NCBI GenBank assembly: GCA_019116805.1
Contig: DXAV01000041.1
Location: 1-64,000, forward strand
Direction: 5' to 3'
DNA length: 64,000 bases
Source: Candidatus Bacteroides merdavium
GTDB lineage: Bacteria > Bacteroidota > Bacteroidia > Bacteroidales > Bacteroidaceae
In this document: one piece after another, positions 38,385-47,642 of the stretch
How the letters are laid out: each line of letters starts with the position of its first letter
Numbering within the stretch: position 1 is the stretch's first letter
Translations under genes and position numbers: made by a program
Notes under the pieces: model-generated
Seen by the model: only the letters and a program-made list of their open reading frames with translations
What the model was told of the DNA's origin: nothing
Databases searched by the model: none

Positions 38385-39355
38385 AACGCACGATTGCCAT
38401 TGTTGCCGGAGGCGATACCTCCGAGTATGAAGTTTCCCTGCGCAGCGCACAAGGGATTTACTCCTTCATCGACAAGGAGAAATATACATTATATATAGTA
38501 GGCATGCACGGTCTTGACTGGCATGTGCGGCTCGACGACGGACGCACGCTGCCCGTGGACCGCAATGACTTCAGCTTCCAGCTGGACGGGCAGAAGGTGA
38601 AGTTCGACTTCGCCTACATCACCATCCATGGTACGCCGGGTGAGGACGGACGCCTGCAGGGCTACTTCGACATGCTCCGTATCCCGTACTCCTGCTGTGG
38701 CGTGCTGGCGGCAGCGCTTACGTATGACAAGTTTGCCTGCAATCAGTACCTGCATGCCTATGGCGTGCGCATTGCCGAGTCGCTCCTCCTGCGCCAGGGA
38801 CAGAGCATCACCGACGACGAAGTGGTGGAGAAGATCGGCCTGCCCTGCTTCATCAAGCCCAGCCTGGGAGGCTCCAGCTTCGGCGTGACCAAGGTGAAGA
38901 CACGCGAACAGATACAGCCCGCCATTGCCAAGGCTTTCGACGAAGCGCAGGAAGTGGTGGTGGAAGCCTTTATGGACGGCATCGAGCTGACCTGCGGTTG
39001 CTACAAGACGCGCGACAAGTCGGTGGTCTTCCCCATCACCGAAGTGGTGAGTCACAACGAATACTTCGACTACAAGGCCAAGTACAACGGCGAGTCCGAC
39101 GAAATTACGCCTGCCCGCATCTCCGACGAACTGACTGATCGGGTGAAGAAGCTCACCTCTGCCATCTACGACATCTTGGGCGCGCAGGGCATCATCCGTG
39201 TGGATTATATCGTGACCGAGGGCGACAAGATCAATCTGCTCGAGGTGAACACCACGCCGGGCATGACGGCCACCAGCTTCATCCCCCAGCAGGTGCGTGC
39301 CGCCGGCTTGGACATCAAGGACGTGATGACAGACATTATAGAACACAAGTTTTAA
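38381..39355 (+). CDS. ddl: D-alanine--D-alanine ligase
   Basis: GGDTSEYEVSLRSAQGIY; KPSLGGSSFGVTKV; EVNTTPGMTATSFIPQQ. Confidence 0.96.
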   Translation: MKRTIAIVAGGDTSEYEVSLRSAQGIYSFIDKEKYTLYIVGMHGLDWHVRLDDGRTLPVDRNDFSFQLDGQKVKFDFAYITIHGTPGEDGRLQGYFDMLRIPYSCCGVLAAALTYDKFACNQYLHAYGVRIAESLLLRQGQSITDDEVVEKIGLPCFIKPSLGGSSFGVTKVKTREQIQPAIAKAFDEAQEVVVEAFMDGIELTCGCYKTRDKSVVFPITEVVSHNEYFDYKAKYNGESDEITPARISDELTDRVKKLTSAIYDILGAQGIIRVDYIVTEGDKINLLEVNTTPGMTATSFIPQQVRAAGLDIKDVMTDIIEHKF

Positions 39356-39367
39356 CCTTTCATTGCC

Positions 39368-40513
39368 ATGTACGACGAATTTGACGAAATCCGCCCTTAC
39401 CACGACGAGGAACTTCCCGAAGTGTACGAGGAATTGATAGCCGATCCGGCTTTCAGGCAGGTGGCCTCCGCGGCCTTTCCCAGTGTACCTTTTGAGATGC
39501 TGGCCGCCAAAATGCGTAGCTGCAAGACGAAACTCGAGTTTCAGAAAGCCTTCGGATACACCATGCTGAAGCGTATCATGCAGGAGGCTTCGGACGGTGT
39601 GACGCTGGACAATGAACTGGCCGATAAGTCTGGTGCCTATACCTATATATCCAATCACCGCGACATTATTCTCGACTCCGGCTTCCTTTCCGTGTTGTTG
39701 GTTGACGGCGGGGGTGATACGGTGGAGATAGCGATCGGCGACAATCTCCTTATCTACCCTTGGATTAAGAAACTGGTGCGCATCAATAAGTCGTTCATCG
39801 TACAGCGCGGACTACCCATGCGGCAGATGCTCGAGTCGTCGGCCCGTATGTCGCGCTATATGCACTACGCTATCTCGCAGAAAAAGCAGTCCATCTGGAT
39901 AGCCCAGCGTGAGGGACGTGCCAAGGACTCGGACGACCGTACGCAGGACAGTGTGCTCAAGATGCTGAGCATCGGTGGCGAGGGCGATGTACTGGACCGC
40001 CTGATGGAGATGAACATTGCGCCGCTCTCCATTTCCTACGAGTTCGACCCCTGCGACTTCCTCAAGGCATGGGAGTTCCAGCTGAAGCGCGACTATCCCG
40101 ATTACAAGAAGTCAACTGCAGATGACCTGAAGAACATGCAGACGGGTTTGCTCGGCTACAAGGGGCGGGTACACTTCCATATAGCTCCCTGCATCAACGC
40201 TAGCTTGGCGACTTTGGATCGCAAGATGCCCCGTCAGGAACTTTTTCCGAAAATATCCGCTCTTATTGACCGGGAAATTCATCGTGGATACCGTTTGTAT
40301 CCTTGTAATTATGTGGCTGCCGACTTGTTGGCGGATACCGATGTATATGCCAGTCGTTATACAGCAAATGATAAGAGTAAGTTTGTTGCCTATTTGGAGG
40401 GCCAGTTGGACCGTATTACTCTGGAAAATAAGGATGACGTTTTCTTGCGTAGGAAAATGCTGGAAATGTATGCCAATCCGCTGAAGAATTATCTGAAAGC
40501 TGTTGAAGTATGA
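39368..40513 (+). CDS. 1-acyl-sn-glycerol-3-phosphate acyltransferase-like protein
   Basis: ISNHRDIILDSGFLS acyltransferase-type motif; IWIAQREGRAKDS. Confidence 0.75.
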   Translation: MYDEFDEIRPYHDEELPEVYEELIADPAFRQVASAAFPSVPFEMLAAKMRSCKTKLEFQKAFGYTMLKRIMQEASDGVTLDNELADKSGAYTYISNHRDIILDSGFLSVLLVDGGGDTVEIAIGDNLLIYPWIKKLVRINKSFIVQRGLPMRQMLESSARMSRYMHYAISQKKQSIWIAQREGRAKDSDDRTQDSVLKMLSIGGEGDVLDRLMEMNIAPLSISYEFDPCDFLKAWEFQLKRDYPDYKKSTADDLKNMQTGLLGYKGRVHFHIAPCINASLATLDRKMPRQELFPKISALIDREIHRGYRLYPCNYVAADLLADTDVYASRYTANDKSKFVAYLEGQLDRITLENKDDVFLRRKMLEMYANPLKNYLKAVEV

Positions 40514-41190
40514 GGAAGTATCCGATAGGAAATTTCTACAGTTGGTTCCTTCTGGGAGTCTGTGTGTTGCTGTGTGCATGTTCGGATGACGATTATCATT
40601 ATCCTTCTGTGAAGTTGGAGTTTCTTACAGCCTATTCGGATGCAGAAGGGGGCTTGCAGTATGTGGTGACTGATGAGGGGGGTAAATATCCTATTTGGGC
40701 CGGTGTGGACGACTGGCGCATTACTCCCGACTCGTTGATACGCATTGTCAGCAATTATGAGATTATGCAGACGGACGGCGTTGAAGGGGTACGCCTTTAT
40801 TCGGCATTGGCTGCCGTTTCGTCGTTGCCTTTGCCGGCCGACCATTTTGAAGGAGGGATCATGATGGATCCGGTCGATATTCTCAGCATTTGGATGGGGC
40901 GTGACTATCTTAACATGATGCTTGAGGTTAAGGCACAAAATCGTCCGCATGAATTCTTTTTTGTGGAGGAGAGCCGGGTAATAGATGCCGAAAACCATCA
41001 TGCTTCTGTTTCATTGCTTCTCTATCATGATGACGGGGACGATATCCAGGCCTATACCAAGCGGGCCTATTGTTCTGTTCCTTTGCGCCATTATGTGGAA
41101 GAGGGTGTGGAAACGGTGACGGTTCACTTCAGAGTGTACACCTACTCCGGTGAGGTGAAGAAATATGAATTTGAATATAAGCCTTTATAA
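40510..41190 (+). CDS. NigD-like lipoprotein
   Basis: Lipobox LLCAC; NigD-type fold pattern; ATGA overlap with upstream gene. Confidence 0.75.
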   Translation: MRKYPIGNFYSWFLLGVCVLLCACSDDDYHYPSVKLEFLTAYSDAEGGLQYVVTDEGGKYPIWAGVDDWRITPDSLIRIVSNYEIMQTDGVEGVRLYSALAAVSSLPLPADHFEGGIMMDPVDILSIWMGRDYLNMMLEVKAQNRPHEFFFVEESRVIDAENHHASVSLLLYHDDGDDIQAYTKRAYCSVPLRHYVEEGVETVTVHFRVYTYSGEVKKYEFEYKPL

Positions 41191-41204
41191 ATTGTTTGTT
41201 TCTT

Positions 41205-41591
41205 ATGAAAACCTTATTCGCATCTATTTGTCTGTTATTCTCTTCACTCTTTTCCTGCCAGCAGAAAGGTGGAGATTTTAAGACTTTGTCTGTCAGTGAA
41301 TTCGCCGATGTGATAAACAATCCTGATGTGCAGCGTTTGGATGTCCGGACGGTTGCAGAATATTCTGAAGGTCATATTCCGGGCAGTATGAATATTAATG
41401 TGTTGGATGGCACATTTGCAACTGTAGTTGATTCTGTCTTGCAATCTTCCCGTCCTGTTGCTCTTTATTGTCGTAGTGGTAAACGAAGCAAGAAAGCTGC
41501 ACGTATATTGTCAGAGAAAGGTTTTAAAGTCTATGAATTGGGTACAGGCTTTAACGGTTGGGTGGAAGCCGGAAAGGTCGTAGAAAGATAA
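41205..41591 (+). CDS. Exported rhodanese-like domain protein
   Basis: LDVRTVAEYSEGHIPGSMNI; CRSGKRSKKAA active-site loop. Confidence 0.92.
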   Translation: MKTLFASICLLFSSLFSCQQKGGDFKTLSVSEFADVINNPDVQRLDVRTVAEYSEGHIPGSMNINVLDGTFATVVDSVLQSSRPVALYCRSGKRSKKAARILSEKGFKVYELGTGFNGWVEAGKVVER

Positions 41592-41740
41592 GTTGGGGGT
41601 TCGTGAAACCATATAGATTGTGAAGAGGCTGCTTTTCACGGGATTTGTTTGGATTTGCTTGTTCGTTTCGTCTTTTTTTTGTATCTTGACGCAGCGTTTT
41701 TTTAAACGTCTGGATGTTATTAATTTTTAATCTATTGAAC

Positions 41741-44074
41741 ATGCGAATTTTATCTGTTTTCAGTTGGGGAAGCATGGCTTTGGCCGGATTGTTTTTGGCT
41801 TCCTGCGTGGGTAAGGCACCAGTGGTTGCCGATTATGAGGTAGTTCCCATTCCTGTGGAAATTGCGACTGCCCAAGATGCTCCTTTCGTTATGAAGGACG
41901 GTACGACAATCTATTATACGGCTGGCAACGAGAAGATGCGCCGGAATGCCGAGTTCCTGGCATCGTATGTCGGAAGCCAGACGGGTGTCAAGTTGAACGT
42001 GAAGGAAGGTGGTGAAGAACAGGAAGGCATTCTTTTGCAATTGGGACTGGAGAAGGAGAATCCGGAAGCCTATTCATTGGAAGTGAAACAAGGCCGGGTG
42101 GTGATTTCCGCACCGACTGAAGCTGGGGTTTTCTATGGTATCCAGACATTGCGCAAGTCGATTGGCGTAGCCGAGGGCGGTAACATCGAACTGCCGGCTG
42201 TGCGTATTGCCGACGAACCGCGTTTCGGCTATCGTGGCATGATGCTGGACGTAAGCCGTCACTTCTTCTCTGTGGACGATGTGAAATGCTATATCGACAT
42301 GCTGGCACTTCACAACATCAACCGCCTGCACTGGCATCTGACTGACGACCAGGGCTGGCGAATTGAAATCAAAAAATATCCGAAACTGGCCGAAATCGCT
42401 TCGCAGCGCAAGGAAACGGTTATCGGACGCAATAGCGGCAAATACGACGGAAAGCCTTACGGCGGTTTCTATACGCAGGAACAGGCAAAGGAAATAATTG
42501 CCTATGCTGCCGAACGTTATATTACGGTGATTCCTGAAATTGACCTCCCCGGACATATGCAGGCTGCTCTGACGGCTTATCCTGAACTGGGATGTACGGG
42601 TGGCCCGTATGAAGTATGGACGCAGTGGGGCGTTTCGGATAATGTGCTCTGCGCGGGCAACGACCAGACCATCCAGTTTGTGAAGGACGTGCTGGCCGAA
42701 ATCGTAGAAATATTCCCTTCCGAATACATTCATGTGGGAGGTGACGAATGTCCCAAGACGGTATGGGCAAAGTGTCCCAAGTGTCAGGCACGTATCAAGG
42801 CGTTGGGGCTGAAGAGCGACAGCAAGCATACCAAGGAAGAACGTTTGCAGAGTTTTGTCATCCACGAAGCCGAAGCTTTCCTTGGCTCGAAAGGCCGGAA
42901 GATGATTGGCTGGGACGAGACGTTGGAAGGTGGTCTGGCTCCGGGGGCCACAGTGATGTCCTGGCGTGGTGAAGGCGGAGGTATTGAAGCGGTCAAGCAG
43001 GGTCACGACGTGGTAATGACTCCCAATACGTACCTCTATTTCGATTACTATCAGTCGAAGGATACCGATACCGAGCCGCTGGCTATCGGAGGATATCTGC
43101 CTATGGAGCGTGTGTACAGTTATGAACCTATGCCCAAAACTTTGTCGCCGGAAGAGCAGAAGTATATCATCGGAGTACAGGCTAACTTGTGGACAGAGTA
43201 CATTCCTGACCTGAAGCAGGCGCAGTATATGGTACTGCCTCGTATGGCAGCCCTGTGCGAAGTGCAGTGGAGCTTGTCGGACAAGAAAGATTATGAATCG
43301 TTCCTGAAGCGTGTGAGCCGTCTGGTTGACATTTATCAGAAGAACGGTTGGAACTATGCGAAACATATCTTTGATGTACGTCTCAGTCTGACCCCCAATG
43401 CCGAAACCGGTACGCTCGATGTCACAGCCCGTACGATAGACAATGCCCCTGTTTACTATACACTGGATGGCAGTGAACCAACCGGTGCTTCGCAGCAATA
43501 TACGGAAGTGTTGAAGATTGACAAACCCTGTACGCTCCGTACGGTAGCCATCCGTCCTTCCGGAAAATCAAAGGTGACAACCGATGAAATCAGCTTCAGC
43601 AAATCGTCGATGAAGCCGATTACCATGTTGCAGCCCATCAACAAGCAGTACGAATTTACCGGCGCTACGGTATTGGTGGACGGCATGACGGGCAACATGA
43701 ACTATAAGACCGGTCGTTGGATTGCTTTTTACCGGAATGACATGGAAGCCGTTATCGACTTGAAGAAACCGACGGATATCTCTTCGATGACGTTGCATAC
43801 TTGCGTGGAGAAGGGTGACTGGATATTCGATGCCCGTGGCATTACGGTGTCGGTTTCGGATGATAACCAGACGTTCAAGGAAGTGGCTTCCGAGTCCTAT
43901 CCGGCGATGAAGGCCGACGATCCCAATCAGATTTACACCCACAAGCTGGAGTTCAATCCTGTAAAGACGCGCTACGTCAAGGTGAAAGCTCTTTCCGAGC
44001 GTGAAATCCCGTCCTGGCATGGTGGCAAGGGAAATCCGGGCTTCCTGTTTGTCGATGAAATTATTCTGGAATAA
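41741..44074 (+). CDS. GH20 beta-N-acetylhexosaminidase with C-terminal discoidin-like domain
   Basis: Lipobox LASC; HVGGDECPKTVW; MMLDVSRHFFSVDDVK. Confidence 0.96.
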   Translation: MRILSVFSWGSMALAGLFLASCVGKAPVVADYEVVPIPVEIATAQDAPFVMKDGTTIYYTAGNEKMRRNAEFLASYVGSQTGVKLNVKEGGEEQEGILLQLGLEKENPEAYSLEVKQGRVVISAPTEAGVFYGIQTLRKSIGVAEGGNIELPAVRIADEPRFGYRGMMLDVSRHFFSVDDVKCYIDMLALHNINRLHWHLTDDQGWRIEIKKYPKLAEIASQRKETVIGRNSGKYDGKPYGGFYTQEQAKEIIAYAAERYITVIPEIDLPGHMQAALTAYPELGCTGGPYEVWTQWGVSDNVLCAGNDQTIQFVKDVLAEIVEIFPSEYIHVGGDECPKTVWAKCPKCQARIKALGLKSDSKHTKEERLQSFVIHEAEAFLGSKGRKMIGWDETLEGGLAPGATVMSWRGEGGGIEAVKQGHDVVMTPNTYLYFDYYQSKDTDTEPLAIGGYLPMERVYSYEPMPKTLSPEEQKYIIGVQANLWTEYIPDLKQAQYMVLPRMAALCEVQWSLSDKKDYESFLKRVSRLVDIYQKNGWNYAKHIFDVRLSLTPNAETGTLDVTARTIDNAPVYYTLDGSEPTGASQQYTEVLKIDKPCTLRTVAIRPSGKSKVTTDEISFSKSSMKPITMLQPINKQYEFTGATVLVDGMTGNMNYKTGRWIAFYRNDMEAVIDLKKPTDISSMTLHTCVEKGDWIFDARGITVSVSDDNQTFKEVASESYPAMKADDPNQIYTHKLEFNPVKTRYVKVKALSEREIPSWHGGKGNPGFLFVDEIILE

Positions 44075-44090
44075 GATTTTGGAATAGTGC

Positions 44091-44140
44091 AAAAAAGTAA
44101 AAGAGGCAGAATTTTCGGGTTTCTGCCTCTTTTACTTTTT
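44091..44140. terminator. Bidirectional intrinsic terminator
   Basis: AAAAGTAAAAGAGGCAGA...TCTGCCTCTTTTACTTTT between convergent genes. Confidence 0.92.
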
Positions 44141-44156
44141 ATTTGAAGAAGCCGAT

Positions 44157-45110
44157 TTACAGACTCTCCAACAGACGCTTCAATACAACCGTTGCCGAAA
44201 TTTCGCGATTGGCAGCTTCGGGGATAACGATGCTTTGCGGACTTTCGATGACGTCATCGGTCACAATCATGTTACGGCGGACGGGCAGGCAGTGCATGAA
44301 GTAGGCATTGTTGGTAACAGCCATCTGACGATCGCTCACTGTCCATGCGCGGTCCTTGCTCAAAATCTGTCCGTAATTGTCACCGGTATAGGCTGCCCAG
44401 TTCTTGGCATAAACGAAGTCGGCACCTTCAAAAGCTTTCATTTGGTCGTATTCCACGCGGGCATTACCTACGAATTTCGGATCGAGTTCGTAGCCTTCGG
44501 GGTGTGTGATGACAAATTCATAATCCGTAGCATTCATCCATTCGGCAAACGAATTGGGGACAGCCTGCGGTAGCGGGCGCGGATGGGGAGCCCAGGTCAT
44601 GACAACTTTCGGGCGATCCTTCTTTTTATATTCTTCGATGGTGATGAGGTCGGCAAAGCTTTGTAGCGGGTGACGGGTGGCAGCTTCCATGGAGAATACG
44701 GGGCGGCCTGAGTATTGGATGAATTGGTTCAATATCACTTCGTTGTAGTCGTAGTCTCTGCTTTCGAAACGGGCAAAGGAACGTACACCGATAATGTCAC
44801 AATAACAGCCCATTACGGGAATTGCCTCCAGCAGATGTTCAGGCTTGTCGCCATCCATAATGACACCGCGTTCCGTTTCCAGTTTCCAGGCACCTTGGTT
44901 GATGTCCAGTACAATGACATTCATGCCTAGGTTGAGGGCTGCTTTTTGGGTACTCAAGCGGGTGCGCAGGCTGGAATTGAAGAAAATCATCATCAATGTC
45001 TTGTTACGTCCCAGTTCTACGTATTTAAACCGGTCTTTTTTGATTTCAAACGCTTCGTCAAGTGCAGTTTTCAGGTTGCCGATATCCTGCACACAGGTAA
45101 AATTCTTCAT
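44157..45110 (-). CDS. argF': N-succinylornithine carbamoyltransferase (argF')
   Basis: Bacteroides transcarbamylase; FFNSSLRTR; HCLPVRR; proline at residue 90. Confidence 0.92.
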   Translation of the reverse strand: MKNFTCVQDIGNLKTALDEAFEIKKDRFKYVELGRNKTLMMIFFNSSLRTRLSTQKAALNLGMNVIVLDINQGAWKLETERGVIMDGDKPEHLLEAIPVMGCYCDIIGVRSFARFESRDYDYNEVILNQFIQYSGRPVFSMEAATRHPLQSFADLITIEEYKKKDRPKVVMTWAPHPRPLPQAVPNSFAEWMNATDYEFVITHPEGYELDPKFVGNARVEYDQMKAFEGADFVYAKNWAAYTGDNYGQILSKDRAWTVSDRQMAVTNNAYFMHCLPVRRNMIVTDDVIESPQSIVIPEAANREISATVVLKRLLESL

Positions 45111-45141
45111 AACGACTTACTTTTTTAATATATAATTGTTA

Positions 45142-45239
45142 GCAAAGATAGCGAAAGGTGAGAGGAGAACAAAATATTGAAACTCGTTTCAGATATTTTT
45201 TCTCCCGAACCGCATCCTTTCTTATGAAAAGATAGTGAA
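45142..45239 (-). repeat. ~98-bp promoter-bearing module, copy B (inverted)
   Basis: Reverse complement aligns to 36523-36618. Confidence 0.85.
45143..45173 (-). promoter_or_regulatory. argF' promoter TTTG-N19-TATCTTTG
   Basis: CAAAGATA 45143-45150 and CAAA 45170-45173 on the plus strand. Confidence 0.85.
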
Positions 45240-45329
45240 ATGTATCGGGTTTTGAATGAAGATGTCTGTTTTTTAGTATCTTTGTCGGATGTTACCGAGT
45301 AGTTACGGGTAGTTAAAAAGAAGGAAGCC

Positions 45330-45857
45330 TTGTTTATGCATAGTCATAGTAGCCATATGGATGAACGTTTGCTTAAACGTCTTTTTGAAGCATATTCCAA
45401 TGATTTGCTTTACTATGCACAGTATCTTGTTCACTCCAAAGAAGAAGCGGAAGAGATTGTGAGTGATGTTTTCTTTGAAGTATGGCAACATCGTGACAAG
45501 TTCTCAGAAGTGAAAAACGAGAAGGCGTGGTTGCTGAAGGTGACTCACAACAAGGTGGTGTCTTGGTTGCGTAAGAATGCTAACGGGCAGGCTCTTGTGC
45601 CGTGGGAGGAGGTAGGCAGCCATGGCACGTTTGTTGATTTGCAGACACCCGATTCGCAAATTATCAGTCGGGAGGAAATATTCCGTATCCATCACGTCAT
45701 AAACCAGCTTCCTCCCCGTTGCAGGCAGGTCTTTTTGCTGGCCAAAATCGAAAAGCTTCCTTATAAAGAGATTGCCGATGTGCTGGGCATCTCTGTGAAA
45801 ACAATCAATATTCATGTGGCCAAAGCACTGGAAACGATTTCCTCGGTCTTGAAGTAG
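45330..45857 (+). CDS. ECF RNA polymerase sigma-70 factor
   Basis: LFEAYSNDLLYYAQYLVHSKEEAEEIVSDVFFEVW; LPYKEIADVLGISVKTINIHVAKALE. Confidence 0.94.
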   Translation: MFMHSHSSHMDERLLKRLFEAYSNDLLYYAQYLVHSKEEAEEIVSDVFFEVWQHRDKFSEVKNEKAWLLKVTHNKVVSWLRKNANGQALVPWEEVGSHGTFVDLQTPDSQIISREEIFRIHHVINQLPPRCRQVFLLAKIEKLPYKEIADVLGISVKTINIHVAKALETISSVLK

Positions 45858-45870
45858 GGCCGGCTCCAAT

Positions 45871-46028
45871 GTGGGTAGTTACGGCTCCCAAGTAGGTGTT
45901 TGGCGGGCGAATGTAGGTGTTTAGGCTGGGAAAAGCGGTCGTTTGTCCAGCTTAAATCATTGTTTTGTCCAGCTTAAAACGATGCTTTACCCAGCTTGGA
46001 CAAATGCTTTAAGCAGGTCAAATATTTC
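45871..46028. repeat. Degenerate 21-22 bp period array between sigma and fecR
   Basis: TTTGTCCAGCTTAAA at 45942 and 45964, inverted partner CCAGCTTGGACAAA at 45991; GTAGGTGTTT at 45892 and 45913. Confidence 0.75.
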
Positions 46029-46284
46029 TTTTGGTGAAGCGAAAGTTTCACAATCATTATATTATGGGATTTTCATTTCTGGTTTCATCCTTTCACAATG
46101 ATTTATCTTGCTGATATTGAGCCTGTAATGGTGAAAGATGATCCTTCACGGCGAAAGATAGTCAGGTGTTTTCACTTTTTGTAGAACCGGCCTTGCATGG
46201 AGCCGGAAAACTTTTTTTTGAAAAAAATGCAAGACGTATAGGAGATTTTTCTGGAAACTGCGTCTTGTTTTATATACTTCAAAG

Positions 46285-47478
46285 ATGAAAGACGAAAAAA
46301 AAGAATATAATAATAGGTATGAAAAGTTAGCGTCCTTGCTGGAAGACCCACAGGACCTGACCAAAATGAATGGAGCTTTTTCGGATGATGAGGCTCGCAA
46401 ACTTTTGTTTATTTGGAATGAATGTCTGCCTGCCGAGGCTGACGCATCAAAAGTTTGGGAGAAAACGCTTCAGCGGATTAGGCAGGCTCAGGAACAGGAA
46501 GCGGCAAACCGTAGAAGGCGTTTTGTCCTTGCTTGGAGATGGGTGGCGGCGGCTTCGGTAGTTCTTTGTATCGGTTTGGCTTCGCTTTGGTTCCTGGATA
46601 CGGAAGTCACGGTGGACGAACGAAGCCGGATGGAGCAAATGCTGTTGGCGCAGGTTGATACGGGCGAAGTGAAGGAAGTGACCCTTGTGGTTTCCGACCA
46701 TAAGAAAGTGGAGCTGGCCAACAATGCCAAGGTCGCTTATAACGCATCCGGTCAGGTCAGTGTCAACTCGGTGAAGTTGAAAGAACCGTCCGTGCGGGAA
46801 GAAGATAACTCAACACAAGCCTCTTCCGAAGAGGCTGTGGAATATAACCAGCTGATTGTGCCCAAGGGCCGTCGTTCTATGATTGTATTGGCTGATAACA
46901 GCAAGATGTGGATTAACTCCGGCAGTAAGGTGATTTATCCGCGCTCTTTTAAGGGCGACAAGCGTGAAATCTATGTGGAAGGAGAAGTCTATTTGAAGGT
47001 GAGCCGCGATGAAGCGAAACCATTTGTGGTGAATACGTCAGCTTTTGATGTAGAAGTGTTGGGGACATCTTTCAATGTATCTGCCTATAAGGGGGATGCC
47101 CATGCTTCGGTTGTATTGGTAGAAGGAGCTGTTGATGTGAAGGATGCGGCAGACAGACATCTTCGGATGCAGCCCAATGAGCGGGTATGCTTGGATGAGA
47201 AGGAAGGGTTGAGGAAAGAGACGGTGAACGCGCTCGATTATATTCATTGGGTGGACGGCATTTGGGTCTTGAACGGAAAACCTTTGAAAGAAGTACTTGA
47301 TTACTTGAGTACATATTATGGAGAAGTTGTAGTTTGTGATCCTTCCATAGCAAATGAATTGTTTTATGGAAAATTATTTTTGAATGATGAACTGGAGAAG
47401 GTGATAGAGTCAATTTTGCAGACGTTTCCTGCGGACTTGAAAATACCAGAGGAGGCTATTTATGTTTCTGCAGATTGA
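46285..47478 (+). CDS. FecR family anti-sigma factor
   Basis: TM segment; IVPKGRRSMIVLADNSKMWINSGSKVIYPRSF; DUF4974-like C-terminus. Confidence 0.94.
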   Translation: MKDEKKEYNNRYEKLASLLEDPQDLTKMNGAFSDDEARKLLFIWNECLPAEADASKVWEKTLQRIRQAQEQEAANRRRRFVLAWRWVAAASVVLCIGLASLWFLDTEVTVDERSRMEQMLLAQVDTGEVKEVTLVVSDHKKVELANNAKVAYNASGQVSVNSVKLKEPSVREEDNSTQASSEEAVEYNQLIVPKGRRSMIVLADNSKMWINSGSKVIYPRSFKGDKREIYVEGEVYLKVSRDEAKPFVVNTSAFDVEVLGTSFNVSAYKGDAHASVVLVEGAVDVKDAADRHLRMQPNERVCLDEKEGLRKETVNALDYIHWVDGIWVLNGKPLKEVLDYLSTYYGEVVVCDPSIANELFYGKLFLNDELEKVIESILQTFPADLKIPEEAIYVSAD

Positions 47479-47548
47479 TAGTAAGTGTATAAATGATATT
47501 GTTAATCTTAAAGGATATGGCTATGAAGTAAAAAAAGTGTCTTGTATG

Positions 47549-47587
47549 AAAAAAAAGGTCGGTCAATACTCGCAATATTGCCCGACC
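47549..47587 (-). terminator. Minus-strand intrinsic terminator in the fecR-susC gap; possible end of an antisense sRNA
   Basis: Minus strand GGTCGGGCAATATTGCGAGTATTGACCGACCTTTTTTTT. Confidence 0.65.
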
Positions 47588-47642
47588 AAAGATGATTTTA
47601 ATTATTCCATTTTTTAGTAACCAAAATCAGTACGAAAGTATG

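Noticed and set aside
37239-38450. 403-aa minus-strand ORF
   Set aside because: Fully antisense to rluD; composition (His/Val-rich, no domain) is typical of a shadow ORF in GC-rich coding sequence
38489-39658. 389-aa minus-strand ORF
   Set aside because: Antisense shadow of ddl and the acyltransferase start
42074-43498. 474-aa minus-strand ORF
   Set aside because: Antisense shadow of the GH20 gene; no recognisable domain or ribosome-binding context
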